Shown one piece after another: positions 1 to 8,000 of a stretch of DNA of 8,517 nucleotides. The translations under genes and the position numbers were made by a program. Numbering within the stretch: position 1 is the stretch's first letter; every line of letters starts with the position of its first letter. The notes beneath the pieces were generated by a model, which ran no database searches, was not told the DNA's origin, and was given only the letters and a program-made list of their open reading frames with translations. Source of the stretch: an uncultured Bacillota bacterium (lineage in GTDB: Bacteria; Bacillota_I; Bacilli_A; Izemoplasmatales; UBA1188); contig CALCVH010000015.1 of the NCBI GenBank assembly GCA_937907585.1, positions 1 to 8,517 on the forward strand. Reading direction: 5' to 3'.

Positions 1-1956
1 TTTACTGTTAGAGGAATCGAATATGGAACATATATAGTTATAGAGAACCAAGGTTCAAATGGAGTATATGCAGACCTAGATGGATATGGAAAAGCATTAG
101 TTTATACTGTTGATGGCGAAACAAAAACTACAGTTGATGAAAACGCAACATACACTATAGAAAATAATAAATACACTCTTAAATATGTAGATGGCGCTAA
201 GGATATAACGCTTGTAGGTTACATTGATAAATATAAAGAAAATAATGAATTAGTTGACGCATTCATTATTGAAAAGACTGACGCTATTCATACATATATT
301 AATAGTAGAGACTGGTCAATATTAAAATTAGACTCAAAGGGGCATGCGGTTAGAGTTGATAATAAAGGTAATAAAGATGAAGGTACATATACAATCATTA
401 CTGATTCATTATTATATTATGAAAACACTGACGCAAGTTACGCAAATATCTATAAATATAATTCATCTAAAGGAACTATTGTAGAATCTAGATTCGTTCC
501 AAGAGGATATTATACAAAAGAATTAAAATCATTATTATTCTCACAATATGGCTTTGCGGTATTCAATTTTGAAACTAAATACTTCTATAACGTCGAAGGT
601 CAAGAAGTAATGATTTATCGTCAAGATTTAAATGATCCTAACGCTAATGAATATGGATTTATTCAAGAAAACTTTGGAGAATTCACTGACATAAAAGAAT
701 ATAATGGCGATACATATTATCAAAATGATGGCTTCGCAATCAATTTCTCTAGAAAAGAAGAAACCAAAGAATTATATCCAGTATTAGTTAGCGTAGCTAA
801 CAACTTACGTAAACCTACAGAAAATCTATCATTCAGTCCTACTGGAAATGATGAATTCAGATCTAGTGGAACTGTAACAGTTAACGGCATGCCTCTAAAC
901 TGTACAGTTGTAAGAGAATATGTTGATGATCACTATGAAATGTATTTCTTAGTTGGCTATTATAGATTCGATATCACCGTTGAATATAATGGTAAGAGTG
1001 AAGATGGTAGTTCAACTAGCACATATGAAGTAGTAGGTATGTCTTGTATTAGAAGATATGATCCATATCGATATTTAAACAACTACTATATGTATTATTT
1101 ATTCTACGGTCAACAATTTGTAAGTACATATGAAAACAATATTGGTGTAATCACCATCATGCAGATGTTTGATCAAGAAGGCAATATGACTGAAGATTAT
1201 GTCAATGTTGAATTCGGTGAAGAAACAAATGCATTCGACTTAAATGATAAATCGCTTTCAGGCAATAACTTAAAATACACTTATTCAGATGAAACAGAAC
1301 AATTTGAAGTTAATATCGAAGGAACTGATGGCTATACATATAAATTATATTTCTTAGTTAGAACTCATCCAGCATTCAACGCAAATAGTTATGTACTATA
1401 CGCTTTAACAAGAGTTGAAACATTAAAATATAATGATTATGAAGTTACAATCGAAAGAGTTCTATTAACTGATTATAATGTTCAACCTGGTGCATATTTC
1501 AAAGTAAGTATGAAGTATCAAGAAGAAGAATTAAATTCTACTGAATCATTTGAAATTGAAAATGTTCTTCATTTCATTAGTAGAACATTTGATGAAGAGA
1601 AGAGTTTAACTTCAACTACATATTACAAACTTGATTTAGTAACTAAAGAATCTGAATCATTGAAAGAAGGTGTCATTGCGCCATATGAAAGTGTAGAAGT
1701 ATCTACCGTTGATACAATTAAAACATATTTTGATAAAGACACTAATTCATATGTAGATGTTAAAGACGGAAAAGTGATATTCGCATCAATTAATGGAACT
1801 AAATATTTAATTACTGAATCAACATTCGATGAAAGCACTAATACTTATCATATAATACTAAATAATTTAGAAGAATATGACATTGTAGTGGAGAACGAAA
1901 CATCAGCTTCTATTACAAAATTGGAATCTGAAGAAGAAACAGATGGTCAAGAATAA
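1..1956 (+). CDS. C-terminal part of a large, probably extracellular protein of unknown function (5' end outside window)
   Basis: The frame is open from base 1 and ends at TAA 1954-1956, giving 651 visible residues. The true start lies upstream. The first in-frame ATG (610) has only a weak GAAGG-like sequence before it, and the protein-like composition continues without a break upstream of it, so I do not use it as a start. I do not recognise the family. The visible part is rich in Tyr, Asn, Glu, Asp, Ser and Thr, has only two Cys and one Trp, and shows alternating polar/hydrophobic stretches that suggest beta-rich extracellular modules. Residues about 21-155 hold two degenerate copies of a module with LDGYGKA or LDSKGHA followed by TYTI. 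There is no hydrophobic C-terminal segment or LPXTG motif. The protein ends in an acidic tail (LESEEETDGQE). It lies 11 bases upstream of a secreted subtilase and is probably in the same operon. It could be the C-terminal end of another giant repeat protein, but that is inference. Confidence 0.9.
   Translation, partial: FTVRGIEYGTYIVIENQGSNGVYADLDGYGKALVYTVDGETKTTVDENATYTIENNKYTLKYVDGAKDITLVGYIDKYKENNELVDAFIIEKTDAIHTYINSRDWSILKLDSKGHAVRVDNKGNKDEGTYTIITDSLLYYENTDASYANIYKYNSSKGTIVESRFVPRGYYTKELKSLLFSQYGFAVFNFETKYFYNVEGQEVMIYRQDLNDPNANEYGFIQENFGEFTDIKEYNGDTYYQNDGFAINFSRKEETKELYPVLVSVANNLRKPTENLSFSPTGNDEFRSSGTVTVNGMPLNCTVVREYVDDHYEMYFLVGYYRFDITVEYNGKSEDGSSTSTYEVVGMSCIRRYDPYRYLNNYYMYYLFYGQQFVSTYENNIGVITIMQMFDQEGNMTEDYVNVEFGEETNAFDLNDKSLSGNNLKYTYSDETEQFEVNIEGTDGYTYKLYFLVRTHPAFNANSYVLYALTRVETLKYNDYEVTIERVLLTDYNVQPGAYFKVSMKYQEEELNSTESFEIENVLHFISRTFDEEKSLTSTTYYKLDLVTKESESLKEGVIAPYESVEVSTVDTIKTYFDKDTNSYVDVKDGKVIFASINGTKYLITESTFDESTNTYHIILNNLEEYDIVVENETSASITKLESEEETDGQE
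61..465 (+). repeat. Two degenerate protein repeats (LDxxGxA...TYTI module) in the upstream gene
   Basis: Copy A starts with VYADLDGYGKALVY (bases 64-105) and continues to TYTIENNKYTLKY (up to about 189). Copy B starts with LKLDSKGHAVRV (bases 322-357) and continues to GTYTIITDSLLYY (up to about 420). Both copies share Leu-Asp-x-x-Gly-x-Ala, then a stretch containing Asp/Gly, then Thr-Tyr-Thr-Ile, then a second short strand ending in Tyr. DNA identity is low, so the duplication is old. Position 1 falls inside coding sequence, so more copies may lie upstream. The alignment was made by eye; the module boundaries are approximate. Confidence 0.5.
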
Positions 1957-1961
1957 GGAGG
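1955..1961 (+). promoter_or_regulatory. Strong Shine-Dalgarno site overlapping the upstream stop codon
   Basis: AAGGAGG at 1955-1961 is followed by six bases and then ATG at 1968. It is a near-perfect anti-16S match with optimal spacing, and it decides the start of the protease gene. Its first two bases are the last two of the upstream TAA stop. A ribosome terminating on gene 1 therefore sits on the initiation site of gene 2, which favours translational coupling. The short junction leaves no room for a terminator or promoter between the genes. Confidence 0.92.
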
Positions 1962-1967
1962 AGACAT

Positions 1968-2045
1968 ATGAGTATCAAAAAGGTCGTAATCCTTTTATTC
2001 CTCTCTATAATATTTGTTATAGGGAATATTACAAGAGTTAACGCT
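1968..2045 (+). other. Signal peptide coding segment of the protease (residues 1-26)
   Basis: Residues 1-5 (MSIKK) carry the basic n-region, residues 6-19 (VVILLFLSIIFVIG) form the hydrophobic core, and RVNA at 23-26 fits a type I signal peptidase site (small or aliphatic at -3, Ala at -1). There is no Cys at +1, so it is not a lipoprotein signal. It indicates Sec-dependent export. The cleavage position is predicted by eye. Confidence 0.85.
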
Positions 2046-5000
2046 AATAGAGTAGAACAAACACCTACTCTATTAGCTAAAGATACTATATCTACTAATA
2101 ACCAAGTAAATACACTTAGAAATATAAGCGATCTAGAGACTCTAATTAAAAACAATATTGAGTCTTATTTCGATACGTCTATTGTTACAAAATTACCTGA
2201 AGAATTGAAATCAGATGATTTCATTTCAGTAATCGTATCATTAGATACGTTATCTTTAGCTGAATCATATTCTTTGAGTGATTCTACATTACAATTTAAT
2301 GAATATTATGATACCGCTAGCGCTAAAGAAAGAATCAATTCAATTAATAAGCTAATTCATAACAAACTAGTTGATTTAGATAGTTCAGGAATTGATTATA
2401 AATTAGGTGAAAAATATAATACTTTACTATCTGGATTTGAAGTTGAAATCAAAGCTAAAGATTATTATAAATTAGAAGAATTATTCAATACTGAAACATT
2501 AATATTAGGCGATACATATGAAAAACTAGAAACTGAAGTAGTAGAAAACTACGTTAATGTCTATGATACTGGTATATTCGATAGTAGCAATATTGAGTAT
2601 CAAGGTGATGGTGTCGTAGTCGCAATCTTAGATACTGGATTAGACTATACTCATTCAGCATTCTCAGTAGATAATTTCACTACTACAAAAGAAGCTTTCA
2701 CATTAGATTATGTATCAAGTAAAGTTAATGAAACGCTCGCATCTACATTTACTTTAGGATTAACTGGAGAAGATGTATATGTGTCAAGAAAAGTTCCGTA
2801 CGCATATGACTACGCAGATAAAGATCCTGATGTATCACCAATAAATTCTGAACACGGAACTCACGTAGCTGGAATTATCGCAGGTAAAGATGATGCGATT
2901 ACAGGCGTTGCGCCAAATGCACAACTAGCGATATTTAAAGTATTTAGTGATTTAGAAGAAGGCGCTAAAACATCTTGGATTTTATCAGCTTTAGAAGATG
3001 CGGTAGTTTTAGGAGTTGATGTGATTAATATGTCACTCGGTTCTAACTGTGGTTTTACAAGAGAAGTTGATAAAGAAAATGTAAACATCATCTATGATAG
3101 AATCAAAGAAGTTGGAATAGAATTAGTCGCTGCGGCAGGTAACTCTGGAAGTTCAACATCAGGTAGTGAAAAGAATGGTAATAACCCTCTTACATCAAAT
3201 CCTGATTATGGAACGATTGGTGCTCCATCAACATATGAAGCATCTTTAGCTGTCGCATCAGTTGATGGTGTTAAAACATCTTATTTAAAACACGGAAATA
3301 ATATTATATATTTCAATGAAGCATTCACTAATAGTGCGGATTTAACTAAGAGTTTCGTTAATGATGTATTAGATACACTTGGAAATGATATTGAATCTCA
3401 TGAATTTGAATACGTTGTAATACCTGGCATAGGTAGATCATCAGATTATCCTGATGAAGATTCATTCTATGAAGGTAAAATCGTTCTTGTTAAACGTGGT
3501 ATAACAACATTCGAAGATAAAGTAAGAGTTGCGCTCAAAGAAAAAGGCGCTGCGGGTATTATTATCTACAACAACGTATCTGGTACTATCTCAATGTCAG
3601 TTGGCGCAAATATTGGTGCTGTATGTTCACTTTCTCAAGATGATGGTGAATATTTAGTTAAACAGGTTGATCCAACTACTGGAATAGGTAAAATTCTAGT
3701 CAGTAGAGAACAATTAGCTGGACCATTTATGTCAGATTTCTCATCATGGGGACCAACATCTGACCTTAAAGTTAGACCTGAAATCACAGCTCATGGCGGT
3801 CAAATTTATTCATCAGTTCCAGGACAATCTTATGAAAGATTATCTGGTACATCAATGGCGACACCTAATCTATCAGGCGCAACAGCTTTAATTTGTCAAT
3901 ATGTTAAATATAGCGGTATATTTGGTGATAATTTAACAACTAAAGAAGTTACTAATATCGTTAATAGATTAATGATGTCTACCGCTAGTATCATCTACGA
4001 AAGAAACAGCTTACCAGCTCTTGTTAGAAAACAAGGTTCAGGATTAGTTAGTATGGATAAAGCAACTAAAGCTGAATCATATATTTCTACATATGATTTA
4101 AGTGGAAATATTATGAATAAAGCTAAATTTGAACTTGGTGATGACAAGAGTAAAACTGGCGTATATAAAATGATATTTGATATAAACAACATATCAAATC
4201 AAAATGCTTCATACGATATTTCATCAATTGTCTTAACTGAAGGAGTATCTACAACATATACATCACATGGTGAAAGAACACTCACTATGAAAGCTTATAA
4301 TCTTGATGGCGCTATACTTAAAGTTGAAAGTGTAGAAAACTGTGTTCAAGATGGAAATAAGGTTGATGTTAAAGCGAAGAGTACTGCGAAAGTTACTGTA
4401 TCAATCACTTTATCAGATAAAGATAAAGCATACCTAAATGAATCATTTGAAAATGGAATGTATGTTGAAGGATATATCACTTTAAAAGCGAATGGATCAA
4501 ATAAAGTAGATTTAAATGTTCCTTATTTAGCTTTCTATGGTGACTGGACTGAGGCTCCTATTTTCGATGAAGAATATTACGATACAAATAAAGATGAAAT
4601 AAACGCTGGAATTGATGCTGAAGATAAACTCATGCCTGATGCTTACGCGACAAGAGTAATAGGTGGACTTTATACAGATTATATAACTACACTTGGTTCA
4701 TATTATTTTGTTCAAGATCCTAGAGCGACTCAGATAGCCGCATCTAAAGACCATATATCAATATCTAACCAAGATAAGGGTGAAGAAAATGGTTCAACTG
4801 TATCATCAATCAGATCGATTTCCGCAGGATTATTAAGAAACGTTAAAGAAATATATGTATCGATAGTAGAAGAATCAACAGGTAAAGAGATTTATACAGA
4901 TTTAGTCACAAATCAACATAAATCATTCTCTCAAGGTATAACAATTTATCCATCTTCAATCGATATTAAATATAATGTATTAGAACATAATCTAAAAAAT

Positions 5001-8000
5001 AATACTAGATATGTATGTACATTAACTGCCTATATCGATTATGGTGATAACGCTCTACAAAAGAATTTAAGAAATACATTCAGTTTCCCATTCTATGTTG
5101 ATTTCGAAGCTCCAATTATTAAAGATGTAACATATAGAACTGAATACGATAAACTCGCAAATAAAACTCATTTATACGCAGATTTATCTATATATGATAA
5201 TCACTACGCAATGGGTGTACAATTTGGACAGATTGTAAGAGCGCCAGAAGGCAGTGAATTTTTATTCTCACTTGAATCATTTGGTAAATATATAACTCCA
5301 GTTTATTCTACATATAATTCAACATCTATTGTAAGTGTAGAATTAACAGATTATATTTCACAAATCAAAAACTCAGTAACAATAAAATACAATAATGATG
5401 GATCTACTGATGTAGTAACTGATTGTAACACATTTGTCGCAACAGTATATGATTACGCAATGAACTACGCAACATATGAAGTAGCGCTACCTAGCAAAAT
5501 CAGCTATATGTATTTTACTGAGAATGATATTAATTTAAGTTTAAATGAAACATTAGATTTAACTACAATATTAAATGTTTATCCATCGACATCTTGGATT
5601 CAAATATTAGATTATAATTCATCTAACACTAATGTAGTAACTATTGTAAATAATACATTAATCGCTAAAGAAAGTGGATTATCTACAATCACTGTTACTG
5701 GTAAGGATGAGGATGGTAATACTATATCAACATCTTTAAATATTAAAGTATTATCTCCTGGAGATGAAGGATATGTTGATGGCTATTCAATACCAGAAAT
5801 TAATCAATTTAAGGTAGATGGATATAAAACAATTAAAGCTTACTATAATGTTGATAATACAGAAAGAGAAATAGGCGTAACTGGTGGACAATATGACTTT
5901 GGTGATGCGGGTGCTAACTTATCTATGTATCCATCTGAAGCTGTATCTTTACTATATACACTTGATTCATACTTCCCTGAAAAGACTAGCGTAGAATTTA
6001 AAACATCTAACGCAAAGATTGCGACAGTTGATTCAAATGGTGTAATTACAGCTCAAGCAAAAGGTTCAACAACCATAATGGTTACTGTCCAATTCGACAA
6101 TAAAGCGACATTCTATTCTGCGAGAATCAATGTTACAGTAAAAGATCCATTTAACATTCAAAGTATATATCTATATAATTATAGAGGATTAGGCGGAACA
6201 GTAGAAATACCATCTGATAGAGGACTTACACATATCTATAGTTATGCATTCTCTAACTATGAATTCGTGAATAAAGATCTATCAGCTGGCGATGTAATTG
6301 ATGATGAAGATCCATACTACATCAAACAACATTATATTGGTGATGATACAATCACTAAAGTAATCATCCCTGAAGGTGTCACAACAATCAATGAATATGC
6401 ATTCGCAAATCTAACAGCCTTAGAAGAAGTAGTAATGCCTTCAACATTAGTTAGAATTGGCGTTGGTGCGTTCTATAACTGTACTAGTCTTAAGAAGATT
6501 AATTTAGAAAATGTTAAATTTATAAATGAAAAAGCATTCTATAATTGTCCACTTGAAAATGTAGACTTTAAGAGTGCGGTATCTATTGGTAACTATGCAT
6601 TTGAAAATTGTAAATTATCTTATGTAGAACTTCCATCATGTGCACAATCATTATCAGTTGGTGCTTTCTATAATAACGAATATTTAACAAGCGTTACATT
6701 CAAAGCTAAAAAGATAAAAATTGCGCCATATGTATTTGCGAAATGTTCTAGATTAACATCAATTAATATAAACGCATCAGTTATCTCATCTCACGCTTTT
6801 GAAGATTGTATAGAATTAAGCGATGTAACACTAGGTACAGATGTATCAATAATTTCTGAATATGCGTTCTCTAACACAAATGTATCTACATTTAAACTAA
6901 ATAGTAAGAATCCATATTTAACATTAGAAGAAGATGGCGCATTAATACTTAAAGGTACTGAATTAATTCTCGCATCTCCATCATATATTGGTGCAGGTAA
7001 CACGATTACATCAAGCGCTGAAACTATTTCATCTGGCGCATTTGCTGGAAATAAGAAAGTATTCTATTTAGTATTAAATAATGTTAAAACAATTGGCGAT
7101 TATGCGTTCGCAAATTGCGTTAATTTAAAGACTGTATCAATGCCTAATATTGAATATATTGGTAATTATGCATTCTATAATACAGACCTTTCAGATTTAG
7201 GATCATTATCTAATTTAAAATCTATTGGTAATTACGCTTTCAGCAAAACTGAACTTGAAACATTGACTCTTACTGATAATGTAAAAGTAGGAGACTACGC
7301 ATTCAGTGAATGTAGTTATCTAGAAACTATTACACTTGGTGATAATATCACTCTTGGAAGATATGCATTCTTTAATCCAATCACATTATATACATATGAT
7401 CAAACTGGAAACTTCGCTCATTACACGGTTTATTCATATGATGTGAAAGATAAAGATGGCAACATCGTTAAAACAAATAGTTATTATCGTTATAACTTTA
7501 ATGATGGACTTAATTCATCACTAAAGAGCGTTACTGCAGGAGATAACTTAATTATTAAAGAAGCTGCGTTCTTCGGAAATGGCAAATTAACTACTGTTAA
7601 CTTAGGATTATCAACTATTATTGGTGATCATGCGTTCTATAGTTGTAATGGACTAACTACAATCAATTTTGAAAATGTTAAATCTATAGGGAAATATGCG
7701 TTTAGTGGCTACAATACTAACGATTATTATTTAGAGAATAACATTTGGAGATTCGCATATGAATCTGAATATGATGAAGGCGTATATATCGCAACAGCTT
7801 ATATGATTACTTGTTTCTCTCCATCATTCACATCTGTTGATTTATCAAAGATGGAAGAAGTAGGAGAAGGTGCATTCGCAGGAAACAATAATTTAACTAC
7901 TGTTATCTTAAGCGATTCAATGGATATCGTTGGTAAGGAGATGTTCGCTAACTGTAAATCCTTAACAACAATTAATTTAAAAGAAAACATTAAAGAAATT

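Noticed and set aside
1623..1838. Minus-strand 71-codon open frame in gene 1
   Set aside because: Shadow of the + strand frame, with low-complexity Ser/Thr/Val composition and no supporting start signal.
610..1956. ATG at 610 as the true start of the upstream gene
   Set aside because: The same frame is open from base 1 with continuous protein-like sequence, including a repeat module. There is no good Shine-Dalgarno before 610 and no signal peptide after it.
2043..2090. Intrinsic terminator at the perfect inverted repeat
   Set aside because: No T-run follows the stem, stem G+C is modest, and the coding frame continues for more than 6 kb.
1913..2155. Minus-strand 80-codon hydrophobic open frame across the gene junction
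   Set aside because: It is the antisense of the signal-peptide codons and the end of gene 1. I see no ribosome binding site or separate gene context, and the + strand frames fully explain the sequence.
2861..3091. Minus-strand 76-codon open frame within the S8 catalytic domain
   Set aside because: It lies opposite conserved catalytic-domain sequence, so it is a shadow.
3995..4192. Minus-strand 65-codon open frame
   Set aside because: Shadow of the protease gene just after the catalytic domain, with no independent evidence.
6791..7003. Minus-strand open frames in the LRR region (also 7799-7990)
   Set aside because: Repeated sense codons produce long antisense frames by chance. No family resemblance or start signals.
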